DNA from: DATJGR01 sp041739525
Lineage (GTDB): Bacteria > Pseudomonadota > Gammaproteobacteria > Pseudomonadales > Azotimanducaceae
DNA: 64,000 nt
Direction of reading: 5' to 3'
Assembly: GCA_041739525.1 (NCBI GenBank)
Contig: JBGSNQ010000075.1
Coordinates: 1 to 64,000 of the forward strand
Positions 35,366 through 43,866 of this stretch are shown here, piece after piece. Position 1 is the first letter of the stretch. The number at the start of each line of letters is the position of its first letter. The notes under the pieces were generated by a model. The model worked only from the letters and a program-made list of their open reading frames with translations. It was not told the origin of the DNA and ran no database searches. The position numbers and the translations under genes were made by a program.

Positions 35366-38188
35366 TTAGATGTTGATGATCGTCTGGGTGATCTCGTCCG
35401 CGGTGGAGATCGTCCTGGCATTCGCCTGGAAGTTCCGCTGCGCGATGATCAACTGCACCAGCTGGTCGGATAGCTCGACGTTCGAGTCTTCGAGCGCACC
35501 CGATGTGACCGCGCCAAGCGAACCGGAACCGGGAGCCCCGATTACGGGCGCGCCCGAAGTGTTCGTTTCGACCCACGCGGTGTCGCCAATCGCGTGCAGA
35601 CCCTGCACGTTCGCGAAGTGCGCCAATGCGATCTGGCCGAGCACCTGGTTCTGCCCGTTGGTGAACCGCGCGGCGATTACGCCTTCGCTGTCGATGTTCA
35701 AGCCGGACAGTTGACCGGTGGTGTAGCCGTCCTGATCGATCTGGCTAACGGCGAAATCGCTGCCGTATTGCGTCGAGTTGCCGAGCTTGATCTGAAAGTT
35801 CGAACTCGTCGGAGGCTCCGCCACCGGCAGCGAGCCGCCTGCAAGCACGTTCTGCGGTCCAACGGCACCGTTAGGCGCCGCATTCACGTCGAGTGGAACC
35901 CAGTTCGAGATCAACACTTCATCGGTACCCGACGGGTCGATCGTGCCGTCGGGGTTGAACTGCACGGCATAAGCGGGTCGCGTGGGCGTCGTGTTCGCCG
36001 GCGGCGGCAGATTGGGATCGGGATCGCCGACGTCGTGGCCGTCGATCTGCACGTACATGCTCCAGCGGTTCGGCTGCTCGCCGGGTACGCCGGGCGTGAA
36101 GCGTTCCTTCACGTAGTAGAGCGACATCACGTGCGCATTGCCGAGGCTGTCGTACACGGTCATCGAGGTAGCCGCGTTGTACGAATCCTGGTTGGTCGGA
36201 TCGAACGTGTTCAACTGGAACGGCGTGAACGACGATGGATCGAGGTTGCCGAACAGGTTGCTGGTGGTCGGCGACGCGTTGGCCAGTGTGTAGCCTTCCT
36301 GCAGCGAGAAATTAACGCTGCCGCCAATCGATGCGGCCGGAGTACCGAGCAACGACAGCGTTACCGGAAGACCGGACGGTCCGCGCACGTCGAGCGTATC
36401 GGCGGCGGTGCCTGCGGTGACGTTGAATATCAGGTCGTTGCCGACCTGATCGGTTACGACAAGGTCGCCACCGGGCGTTACCGTTGCGCTGACCGTGCCG
36501 AGCCCGGGCGCCGAGTTGATCGAGTTTGCGAGGCTGGTGAGCGAGGTACCGGATACGGTGACGCCATTCAGCTGCAGGCGCATGGTGCCGCTCGCATTCG
36601 TCAATCCTCCGATTGGGATCGTCGCCGTGGTGGTAGCCGACGCTGAAACACCCGGCACGTTGGTGCTCGAGAAAACGGAGGCGATTTGCGCGGCGCTCTG
36701 CCCCGCCGTGGTGGTGACGGTCTGCGTGGTGCCGTCCGGATGCACTACCTCTACGCTTTGCGGCGCGTAGCCGTTGCTGACACCCGGTGCACCCGGCACC
36801 GTTACACCGGTCGCGAGGTTCAACGTGCCGACCAGGTCGGCCGGCGAAACGCCGATGTTGGACGTATCGAAATTGCCGATGGTGATCGTGGAAGCCTGAC
36901 CCGCCACCGTGGCGAAGAACTGCAGCCTGCCCGGATTGTTGGCGTCCTCCCGCACATCGACACCGATGCCGCTCGGCAGCAGTTCGTCGCGGATATCGGT
37001 AATGAGATCGTTGACGTTCAGAATGTTCGCATCGAGGTTGATCGTCACTGTCCCGTTGTTCGCCGCGGCGCCACTCAGCGTGATGTCGAAGCTCGCAGCG
37101 CTGATGTTGCCGTTGGCGCCTACTGCACCACTCGTGGCAAACGGATCCGGAACGGCGTTGCTGGAACCGGCGGTGCCGCCCTGGCCGAGCGCAATTCCAC
37201 CGAGTGCTCCGACCGTATCGGCTCGTGTCACTGCAGCGCCGTAGACCGCGTTGTCGAGCGGATCGACCGTGATGGTCGAGTTCTGTCCGCTCGTGGTGGC
37301 ATAGAACTGCAGCCGGCCGAGGTTGTTGGGGTTCTCGCGAACGTCCACACCGATGCCGCTGCCGCTGAGGTCGTTGCGGATATCGTTGATGAGGTCCTGC
37401 AGGTTCGTGATGTTCGAATTCAGCGTTACCGCAACCGTGGTGTTCTCCGACGGCGTGCTGGAACCGGATTGCGACACGTTGAACGTCACCTGGCTGTTCG
37501 GCGCAGAGAAGTCGAACGGCGTGATCAGGTTGGCGGCGCTGATACTCGACGGCACGTTCACGCCGTAGTCGAACGGCACCGGTGCACCACCCGCGTTGAC
37601 GACCGACTCGGTGGGCGATGCGAGACCCGCATGCGCAATGCCGATCGCGCTGCCCAGCGTGGAAATGTGCGTGCCGATCTGACTGAGCACGCCTTCGCGC
37701 GCATCGAGGTTCAATGTGGCCTGCACCAAAGTCGTCTGGCGTGGTGCAAGGTTCGACGTCTGCAGCTTCAGATCGCCGACGACACCGCTGAGCGCGCCTG
37801 TTGCGTTCGCGCCAAATCCCTGCACGCGGTCGGCCGTATTCGTTACGAGGAAGCCCTGGTCATCGACACCGAACATCCCCGCGCGCGTGTATGCGCGTGC
37901 GCCGTTCTGGTTGATGACGAAAAAGCCGTTGCCGTCGATCGCCAGATCGAGGGCGTTGTTCGTAAACGAAATCGTGCCCTGGCTGAACTGCTGCGCGACG
38001 TTCGCGAGCTTCACGCCGCTGCCGATTTCGTTCGAACCCGATCCGAGCAACGACGACGCGTACACGTCGGCGAATTCCGCGCGTGAAGCTTTGAAGCCGA
38101 CCGTGCTTGCATTCGCGATGTTGTTGCCGGTGACGCTCAGTTCACTGGAGGCCGCGCTGAGGCCGCTGAGGGCTGTGTTGAATGACAT
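35366..38188 (-). CDS. flgE: Flagellar hook protein FlgE, enlarged
   Basis: The universal-joint subunit, 940 residues against about 400-460 in Salmonella and Pseudomonas. Both ends are canonical: SFNTALSGLSAASSELSVTGNNIANASTVGFK at the start and LEDSNVELSDQLVQLIIAQRNFQANARTISTADE at the end, with LDLAIDGNGFFVI near 80. The added surface region includes two related modules at about 235-320 and 365-455, each with NxxDLIxDIRxxL, SGIGVDVRExxNNxGRLQF and a following STITI strand. Confidence 0.94.
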   Translation of the reverse strand: MSFNTALSGLSAASSELSVTGNNIANASTVGFKASRAEFADVYASSLLGSGSNEIGSGVKLANVAQQFSQGTISFTNNALDLAIDGNGFFVINQNGARAYTRAGMFGVDDQGFLVTNTADRVQGFGANATGALSGVVGDLKLQTSNLAPRQTTLVQATLNLDAREGVLSQIGTHISTLGSAIGIAHAGLASPTESVVNAGGAPVPFDYGVNVPSSISAANLITPFDFSAPNSQVTFNVSQSGSSTPSENTTVAVTLNSNITNLQDLINDIRNDLSGSGIGVDVRENPNNLGRLQFYATTSGQNSTITVDPLDNAVYGAAVTRADTVGALGGIALGQGGTAGSSNAVPDPFATSGAVGANGNISAASFDITLSGAAANNGTVTINLDANILNVNDLITDIRDELLPSGIGVDVREDANNPGRLQFFATVAGQASTITIGNFDTSNIGVSPADLVGTLNLATGVTVPGAPGVSNGYAPQSVEVVHPDGTTQTVTTTAGQSAAQIASVFSSTNVPGVSASATTTATIPIGGLTNASGTMRLQLNGVTVSGTSLTSLANSINSAPGLGTVSATVTPGGDLVVTDQVGNDLIFNVTAGTAADTLDVRGPSGLPVTLSLLGTPAASIGGSVNFSLQEGYTLANASPTTSNLFGNLDPSSFTPFQLNTFDPTNQDSYNAATSMTVYDSLGNAHVMSLYYVKERFTPGVPGEQPNRWSMYVQIDGHDVGDPDPNLPPPANTTPTRPAYAVQFNPDGTIDPSGTDEVLISNWVPLDVNAAPNGAVGPQNVLAGGSLPVAEPPTSSNFQIKLGNSTQYGSDFAVSQIDQDGYTTGQLSGLNIDSEGVIAARFTNGQNQVLGQIALAHFANVQGLHAIGDTAWVETNTSGAPVIGAPGSGSLGAVTSGALEDSNVELSDQLVQLIIAQRNFQANARTISTADEITQTIINI

Positions 38189-38200
38189 GTAGGAGCTCCC

Positions 38201-38225
38201 TGACTACTGAACGTTGATTACTGAA
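38201..38225 (-). repeat. Short tandem repeat at the flgD stop
   Basis: TGACTACTGAA (38201-38211) and TGATTACTGAA (38215-38225) differ at one base with a 14-bp period. The second copy covers the last codon and stop of flgD. Confidence 0.6.
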
Positions 38226-38874
38226 TTTCTTTGACGTCGGTGATCGGTACCGACGCGCCGCCAGCGAGGTTCAATTGCATGCCGTCCTGACCGATCGAAA
38301 CACTGACGACATATTCGGGTAGATCGACAGTGAGGGCCTTCGAGTTGGCGAACGCCTTCACTTTATAAACACCGGCCGGTTGCGCCACTCCGGCACTGTT
38401 GGTGCCATCCCAGACGAAGCGCGCGGTACCTGGGTCCTTCTGCTCACCGAGCGACAGCTGCGCGACAGCCGCGCCGCTCTTGTCCGAGATCTGGACGACG
38501 ACGTCGTTGGTGGCTTCCGTGACGTTGACGTTGCCGACCAAACCGTCACCGGCGGTCTGCATCAACGTCTGCCCGGTGGGCACCAGCACGGAGTGGCCCA
38601 CCAGCGCCGATGCCTCCGAGGTGACGGTCGAACGCATCGACGCCGCCATCGCGCTAACGGAGTTGTTGAGGTTGGTGATGCCTTCCAGCGAAGAGAACTG
38701 CGCGAGCTGCGCGAGAAACTCCTCGTTCTTCGATGGATCGAGCGGATCCTGGTGCTTGAGTTGCGCGACCATCAGTTGCAGAAACTGGTCCTTGCCGAGT
38801 TTGCTGTCGCCGCTCGTAGCCGCCGCCGGATTGAGATCGGCGAGCGTTCGGATGCTGGTGCTTTGAATCGTCAT
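38218..38874 (-). CDS. flgD: Hook-capping scaffold protein FlgD
   Basis: A 218-residue protein. The N-terminal domain has LGKDQFLQLMVAQLKHQDPLDPSKNEEFLAQLAQFSSLEGI, split here as the diagnostic LQLMVAQLKHQDPLDP and the following NEEFLAQLAQFS; the C-terminal FlgD-Ig-like part has FVWDGTNSAGVAQPAGVYKV. It caps the growing hook and is then lost. Confidence 0.94.
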   Translation of the reverse strand: MTIQSTSIRTLADLNPAAATSGDSKLGKDQFLQLMVAQLKHQDPLDPSKNEEFLAQLAQFSSLEGITNLNNSVSAMAASMRSTVTSEASALVGHSVLVPTGQTLMQTAGDGLVGNVNVTEATNDVVVQISDKSGAAVAQLSLGEQKDPGTARFVWDGTNSAGVAQPAGVYKVKAFANSKALTVDLPEYVVSVSIGQDGMQLNLAGGASVPITDVKEIQ

Positions 38875-38914
38875 GATGAGTTCTCGTATTGGTCGCCTAC
38901 GTGCGGGCCTCTAC

Positions 38915-39346
38915 TTATTGGCCCATGGTGAGCACGCGCTCAGCGAGCGTGCGCGCGGAGTTGAGTACTTCGACGTTCATCTGGAATGAACGCGTCGCCG
39001 AGATCATGTCGGCCATTTCCTGCACTACGTTCACGTTCGGATACGCAACGTAGCCGTCCTTGTCCGCGAGCGGATGTTCCGGCTCGAAGCGCATGGTCAA
39101 CGGCGCCTGGCTTTCGACGATGCCGAGCACCTGGACACCGCGCGTTTCGGCGCCGTCTTCCGCACTGTCACCGTCCGCGCCGGATACGGCCTGCGCTGCG
39201 AACACCGGGTGTCGCGCGCGATACGTGTCCGCGAAGTTGCTCGTGACGCTTTGCGCGTTTGCGAGGTTGCTGGCGGTGGTGTTCAAACGCACCGTCTCGG
39301 CGCTCATCGCGCTGCCGGACACATCGAAAATGCTCAGTAACGACAT
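38915..39346 (-). CDS. flgC: Proximal rod protein FlgC
   Basis: A 143-residue rod protein with the N-terminal motif IFDVSGSAMSAETVRLNTTASNLANAQS and the C-terminal YPNVNVVQEMADMISATRSFQMNVEVLNSAR. The central part carries an acidic insertion (GADGDSAEDGAE). It is separated by 2 bp from flgB. Confidence 0.95.
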   Translation of the reverse strand: MSLLSIFDVSGSAMSAETVRLNTTASNLANAQSVTSNFADTYRARHPVFAAQAVSGADGDSAEDGAETRGVQVLGIVESQAPLTMRFEPEHPLADKDGYVAYPNVNVVQEMADMISATRSFQMNVEVLNSARTLAERVLTMGQ

Positions 39347-39348
39347 GA

Positions 39349-39750
39349 TTACTCTCCTCGAATGGCGCTGATCAGGCCCCTGAAGCGGCCGTCGAGAAAC
39401 CGCAACGACGCTTGAAACTGCAGGGCGTTTTCAGCAAACGCGGCCTGCTCCACATGAACGTCCACCGTGTTGCCGTCGATCGCCGGCATCAGCGGTACGC
39501 GATACCGCAGATCCCCTTCGATCGATGACGTTGGATTTGCGTCGATGTGTCGCGCGTTGGTCGTTGCCATCGATTCACGTGCATCGCCGTTCATCGCTTC
39601 GCTCAACATGGCCTGGAACGGCAGTTCGCGCGCTTTGTAGTTCGGCGTATTGGCGTTCGCGATGTTGTTGGCGAGCACCGCCGTGCGCTGCCCGAGCAGC
39701 TGCAGGGCATACGGTGTAAGACCAAGTGCGTTGTCGAAGTTGATGGCCAT
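39349..39750 (-). CDS. flgB: Proximal rod protein FlgB
   Basis: A 133-residue protein from ATG at 39750 (MAINFDNALG). It contains LGQRTAVLANNIANANTPNYKARELPF and the C-terminal NALQFQASLRFLDGRFRGL, both diagnostic of FlgB. It is the first gene of the flgBCDEFGHIJKL run, and a perfect sigma-54 promoter lies 36 bp upstream. Longer in-frame extensions to 39837 would read through that promoter and are unlikely. Confidence 0.95.
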   Translation of the reverse strand: MAINFDNALGLTPYALQLLGQRTAVLANNIANANTPNYKARELPFQAMLSEAMNGDARESMATTNARHIDANPTSSIEGDLRYRVPLMPAIDGNTVDVHVEQAAFAENALQFQASLRFLDGRFRGLISAIRGE

Positions 39751-39785
39751 GCGTATCACTGGATCCGGTTTCCCACCCGCCACTG

Positions 39786-39801
39786 AGCAACCGACGTGCC
39801 A
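39786..39801 (-). promoter_or_regulatory. Sigma-54 promoter of the flgB operon
   Basis: On the minus strand the site reads TGGCAC-GTCGG-TTGCT, a full match to the sigma-54 consensus. It lies 36 bp upstream of the flgB ATG and probably drives flgB to flgL. Confidence 0.9.
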
Positions 39802-39994
39802 ACCCGCCCCCCGATCCGAAAATACCTGTGTTTTCATTGAGGTTTTCCCTCGCCAACAACTCCATTGGGGCGAGATACCGAAGGCAGAACCGGCAGTAGC
39901 TTGCAGTGCAGCGGCAAGATCGTGCCGCCTGCCCCGCTGCGGCGCGACAAACGCCGCGCTTCTGCTATTAATGAATCACCTCGGGAGGGCTGTC

Positions 39995-40702
39995 ATGTCT
40001 CGCTTCGCTGTTGCGTTATGGTTTGCCACCGGTTGTGCGTTCGCAGCGGGCGGCCAATCCACATCGGAAATGGCGCCTGCAGAACTGGCAACCCTCGCTC
40101 AGCAGTTTCTTGCGAAGGCCGCAGCCGTCGATTCGCCTGACTCGGACGTGCGCGTCACGGTGAATCCGTTGGATGCACGATTGCGCTTTCCCGCTTGCGA
40201 CAATCTCGTGCTCACATCGCACGGTGCGCGCGTTGGCCGCACTTCGGTGACGGCGCGCTGCGATCAACCACAGCCGTGGGCGGCTTCGCTCACTGCAACC
40301 GTCGCCGTGTGGCGACCCGTGGCAGTTCTCGTGCACGCGCTTCCGGCCGGCACGACGATCAGGGCCGAAGACGTCGAAATGCAGGCCCGCAACGTGGCTG
40401 ATCTGCGCGATTCGTACATCACCGATATCAACCGGGCAGTCGGATGGGCCGTCCGACGGCCCACAGCGGGCGATTCCGTCTTGAGCGCTCGTCAGCTCGT
40501 GGCGCCGATCGCGGTAAACAAGGGTGACGAGGTGAGAATCCGCTCCGGGGACGGCCCGATTGCGGTCAGCATGAACGGCACCGCCCTCGGCGACGGCATG
40601 CCCGGCGAGCAGATCGCGGTGCGAAACGTCCAATCGGAACGGGTAATAAAGGCCTGGGTGGTGGCGCCGGGGTTGGTCTCCACCGGGCCGCGGACGCAAT
40701 AG
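39995..40702 (+). CDS. flgA: P-ring assembly chaperone FlgA
   Basis: A 235-residue periplasmic protein from ATG at 39995 with GGGAGG upstream. The signal peptide is about 1-19 (ending CAFAAGG); the SAF domain follows (LPAGTTIRAEDVEMQARNVADL, RRPTAGDSVLSARQL, VNKGDEVRI). FlgA guides FlgI into the P ring. It is divergent from flgB. Confidence 0.92.
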   Translation: MSRFAVALWFATGCAFAAGGQSTSEMAPAELATLAQQFLAKAAAVDSPDSDVRVTVNPLDARLRFPACDNLVLTSHGARVGRTSVTARCDQPQPWAASLTATVAVWRPVAVLVHALPAGTTIRAEDVEMQARNVADLRDSYITDINRAVGWAVRRPTAGDSVLSARQLVAPIAVNKGDEVRIRSGDGPIAVSMNGTALGDGMPGEQIAVRNVQSERVIKAWVVAPGLVSTGPRTQ

Positions 40703-40733
40703 CAGACGCAAATGCGCGACGCAGAATTTCTAC

Positions 40734-40760
40734 TAAAGTTAGCTCAGTCGGTGCCGATAC
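40734..40760 (+). promoter_or_regulatory. Sigma-28 (FliA) promoter of flgM
   Basis: TAAA at 40734-40737 is followed after exactly 15 bp by GCCGATAC at 40753-40760, one mismatch from consensus. It lies 70 bp before flgM and would let FliA drive expression of its own anti-sigma factor. Confidence 0.88.
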
Positions 40761-40830
40761 CACCGTAAGGCGACGTAACTCGTCGCAAACGGGTGTGCGA
40801 TCACACCGATAGAGGAACCGCGGGGAAGCC

Positions 40831-41127
40831 ATGGCGATCAATTTCAACAACATAGGTTCGGGTCAGATCCGCGATCAGAACCGGACTCCATCGAGCGATT
40901 CCATGCGGTCGGCGTCGGAATCAACGAAAAGTGCGGCGCAGCAGGATCGCGTCGAGCTGAGCCAGGGCGCCCAGGTTCTTCAATCGCTCGCAAGCGAAGT
41001 CGCCGATCTGCCGGCCGTGGACACGGCACGGGTCGACGACATCCGGCGCGCGATTTCTGAAGGCCGGTATCACGTAGATCCGGTGCGTCTCGCGCAGAAA
41101 TTCCTCGAACTAGAGAACGATCTCTAA
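40831..41127 (+). CDS. flgM: Anti-sigma-28 factor FlgM
   Basis: A 98-residue protein. The C-terminal half (DRVELSQGAQVLQSLASEVADL, DTARVDDIRRAISEGRYHVDPVRLAQKFLELE) is the FliA-binding domain; the N-terminus is disordered and Ser/Asn-rich. FlgM is exported once the hook is finished. In Pseudomonas HsbA also binds it, which links it to the relay at 8-10 kb. Confidence 0.95.
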   Translation: MAINFNNIGSGQIRDQNRTPSSDSMRSASESTKSAAQQDRVELSQGAQVLQSLASEVADLPAVDTARVDDIRRAISEGRYHVDPVRLAQKFLELENDL

Positions 41128-41134
41128 GGCCACC

Positions 41135-41587
41135 GTGCTGCAGCCGCCTCTCGAACAATTGACCGAACAACTGATCGAACAGTTCGCGCTGCTGAAGCAG
41201 GTTCTCGCCGACGAGAGCGACGCGCTGGAGCGGCGCGATCCCGATGCCCTTCTAAGCGCCGCCGGCACAAAACACGAATGCGCGGTGCAGATCGGCCGGC
41301 TCGAAGATCAGTTGCGCCATTCGCTCGGCGATACACCGTTACGCAGCGCCCTGTCACGGCTCGCCCCTGAAGAGCGAGGCAAACTTGAACCGCTTCACAC
41401 TTTGCTGACGACGCTCGCCTGGGATTGCCGTCATTACAACGCAGTTAACGGTAAGGTCATCCACCGCTCTCGACAATCCGTTGCTGAACTCGCAAGGATT
41501 CTGAGTGGCACCAATGCGGATTCGACCTACACGGCGCGCGGTACCCAGCGCTCGTACAGCGACGGACTTCCCATCACACACGCCTGA
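41135..41587 (+). CDS. flgN: Flagellar export chaperone FlgN
   Basis: A 150-residue helical protein starting with GTG at 41135, 8 bp after flgM. The N-terminal helix (LTEQLIEQFALLKQVLADESDALERRDPDAL) and the C-terminal YNAVNGKVIHRSRQSVAELARIL motif are typical. FlgN escorts FlgK and FlgL to the export gate. Confidence 0.9.
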   Translation: MLQPPLEQLTEQLIEQFALLKQVLADESDALERRDPDALLSAAGTKHECAVQIGRLEDQLRHSLGDTPLRSALSRLAPEERGKLEPLHTLLTTLAWDCRHYNAVNGKVIHRSRQSVAELARILSGTNADSTYTARGTQRSYSDGLPITHA

Positions 41588-41605
41588 ATTCGGTTCGGCA
41601 CAGCC

Positions 41606-42334
41606 ATGACCGAAGCGCAGGCGTCGACCGGCCTCATCGCGAGTCAGTTCCTCACCGACAAAGGCGAGATCGAGCGCGTCTTTCGAATTTTCCGCGACCA
41701 GTGTTCGCCGGTGCAGTTGCATTTCGGACGCGACGACGATGAATACACTGCGCGCGTACTCGAAGTGACCGCACATCAGTTTCTGTTGGAAGACATCCGG
41801 CCACGCGATGGCATGAAGCTGATGCGCGCGCAGGAACCGTTCAGCCTCGCCGGCCGCGTCGACGGCATCTATGCGCGCGTCAGCGAGATTCGCGTCGCGC
41901 GAACGGCCGAAGATCGCGGTGTACCGTATTTCGTACTGAACCTACCGTCTGAATTGCTGTACCAGCAACGCCGCCGCGCGGCGCGTTTCCGGCTGCCACT
42001 GAGCGTGTCGAAGGACGGCGCGCGTCTGACGTTGCATCGCGGCGAGCGCGCACTGCGCGGCTATCTCGTCGACATCTCTGCAGGCGGTTGCCGCGTGGTA
42101 TTCGACGTCAAATCCGATCCGGAGATTCAGCCCGATGAAATGGTCGAACGCTCCGAGATCGAGATTCCGAATCTGCTGTCGCTGACGGCGCGAACCATCA
42201 TTCGCCATCACAGCTACAACCGTCAGACCGGACAGCTTTCGTGCGGCATCGAGTTCACCGAGATGCAGGTGCGCGACCGGCGGCGCCTCGAGCAGTTCAT
42301 CCAGAAGATCGCCAGGGTCACTGACCCGGTCTAG
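41606..42334 (+). CDS. flgZ: Flagellar brake protein, PilZ domain (FlgZ/YcgR)
   Basis: A 242-residue protein with an N-terminal YcgR domain and a C-terminal PilZ domain. The c-di-GMP site is RRRAARFRL (RxxxR) followed by the DISAGGCRV (DxSxxG) motif. When c-di-GMP is bound it slows or biases the motor. It sits downstream of flgMN, as in Pseudomonas. Confidence 0.92.
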   Translation: MTEAQASTGLIASQFLTDKGEIERVFRIFRDQCSPVQLHFGRDDDEYTARVLEVTAHQFLLEDIRPRDGMKLMRAQEPFSLAGRVDGIYARVSEIRVARTAEDRGVPYFVLNLPSELLYQQRRRAARFRLPLSVSKDGARLTLHRGERALRGYLVDISAGGCRVVFDVKSDPEIQPDEMVERSEIEIPNLLSLTARTIIRHHSYNRQTGQLSCGIEFTEMQVRDRRRLEQFIQKIARVTDPV

Positions 42335-42425
42335 TACTCCCCGCTCTCGCTAACATGCCAATCCGGGCGCGTCGAAGACATGCCGTTCGGGTAACATCGC
42401 CTCCTTTCGTCATACGTTCCTCGAA

Positions 42426-43235
42426 ATGGCTCGATCTCCCATCCGTATCGGCAGTGCGCTATCGGTTCAGGTGCGCGCCGGTACGCTTGCCAGCAAGCGT
42501 TGGATGGACCTCCTTGCCAGCGTGGGGGAAACCGCTTCGGTAACCGCTGCCGCGAAAGCCGTCGGCCTTTCCTACAAGGCCGCATGGGATGCGGTGGAAG
42601 CAATGAACAACCTCGCCGAGAAACCGCTGGTGGAGCGCTCCGTTGGAGGAAAAGGTGGTGGCGGCACACGGCTTACGGCGGCAGGCCGGCAACTCGTGGA
42701 AACGTTCCGAACGGTCGAGGCCGAACACGAGCGCTTTCTCGAAACACTGAATGCGCGCGTAAAACACGCCGATCGCGATCTGGGACTACTGGGAAGGCTC
42801 ACGATGCTGACAAGCGCACGCAACCAGTTCGCGGGCAAGGTAACGAAAGTTACTTCCGGCGCCGTCAACGACGAGGTTCAGATCGAACTCGCGGGCGGAG
42901 ACCGGCTGGTGTCCATCATCACGCACGAAAGCGTGGAGAACCTGCGGCTCAAGAAGGGCTCGCCCGTGATCGCGCTGGTGAAGGCGTCGTCGGTGATCGT
43001 CGCCATCGACAACGGCGTTCCGCTGAAGCTATCGGCTCGCAATCACCTCTCAGGAACGATAAGCCGACTCGTGAAAGGGGCGGTCAACACCGAAGTGGTG
43101 ATCGACCTGAAGGGCGGAAACTCGGTGGCCGCGGTAATCACCAACGGCGCTGCCAGGACGCTGAAACTTGCCGAAGCCGACGCTGCCACCGCGATATTCA
43201 AGGCGTCGAGCGTCATCCTGGGCGTTACCCCGTAA
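42426..43235 (+). CDS. modE: Molybdate-responsive regulator ModE with two Mop domains
   Basis: A 269-residue regulator. The N-terminal LysR-like winged helix (about 15-110: MDLLASVGETASVTAAAKAVGLSYKAAWDAVEAM) is followed by tandem TOBE/Mop domains at about 130-195 and 200-268, each starting ARNxxxGxxxxxxxGAVNxEV. Two Mop domains per chain are needed for molybdate sensing. Its 3' end overlaps modC tail to tail by 11 bp. A ModE-box-like sequence is present upstream of modA. Confidence 0.93.
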   Translation: MARSPIRIGSALSVQVRAGTLASKRWMDLLASVGETASVTAAAKAVGLSYKAAWDAVEAMNNLAEKPLVERSVGGKGGGGTRLTAAGRQLVETFRTVEAEHERFLETLNARVKHADRDLGLLGRLTMLTSARNQFAGKVTKVTSGAVNDEVQIELAGGDRLVSIITHESVENLRLKKGSPVIALVKASSVIVAIDNGVPLKLSARNHLSGTISRLVKGAVNTEVVIDLKGGNSVAAVITNGAARTLKLAEADAATAIFKASSVILGVTP

Positions 43236-43866
43236 CCAGCACGCCCGCTTCCATTTCCAATACGCGATCGGCCAGATAGTCCACTTCGGGACGTGAATGA
43301 CTGACGTAGAGCATCGGAATTCCCGTCTCGTCCTTCACCCGCTTCAGATACGGCAGAATCTGCTGCTTCAGACGATCGTCCAGCGACGACAACGGCTCGT
43401 CGAGCAACAGCAATCGCGGTGAGTACAGCAGAGCGCGACCGAGCGCCACGCGCTGGCGCTCTCCGCCCGACAGCTGCGCGGGGCGCCTATCGAGCAGCGG
43501 CGTGATCTCCATCAGCTGCGCCACGGCCGCAAGATCGAAGCGTCGCTCTGCGGCTTCGAGGTGAGCATGCCCGTACAGCAGATTCGAGCGAACCGACAAA
43601 TGCGGGAACAGCTGCCCGTCCTGGAACACCATGCCGAAGTGCCGCCGCCAAGGCGGTACGAAAACGTCCCTTGCAACATCGCACAGCACTTCGTCGTTGA
43701 AGCAAAGCGTGCCGTTGCGAGGCTTCAACAAGCCTGCCAACAATCCCAGTAAGGTGCTCTTGCCGCAACCGGAAGGACCGCAGATACCGGTGACGCCTGT
43801 ACCGATGTTCGTGCGGGCGACGAGTTCGAACGTGCCGCGTCTGAAGCCGACATCAATTTGCAGCAT
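43225..43866 (-). CDS. modC: Molybdate ABC transporter ATPase ModC, without TOBE domain
   Basis: A 213-residue ATPase from ATG at 43866, overlapping the modB end by 14 bp. Walker A is GPSGCGKSTLL, the Q-loop is VFQDGQLFPH, the signature is LSGGERQRVALGRAL, and Walker B is LLLLDEPLSSLD. The protein ends soon after the H-loop (YVSHSRPEVDYLADRVL). E. coli ModC (about 350 residues) has a C-terminal Mop/TOBE regulatory domain that is absent here. Confidence 0.9.
   Translation of the reverse strand: MLQIDVGFRRGTFELVARTNIGTGVTGICGPSGCGKSTLLGLLAGLLKPRNGTLCFNDEVLCDVARDVFVPPWRRHFGMVFQDGQLFPHLSVRSNLLYGHAHLEAAERRFDLAAVAQLMEITPLLDRRPAQLSGGERQRVALGRALLYSPRLLLLDEPLSSLDDRLKQQILPYLKRVKDETGIPMLYVSHSRPEVDYLADRVLEMEAGVLVTG

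Noticed and set aside
39886..39912. Sigma-54-like sequence (CGGCAG ... TTGCA) upstream of flgA
   Set aside because: The distance between the GG and GC elements is one base too short and the first position is C, so it does not meet the consensus.
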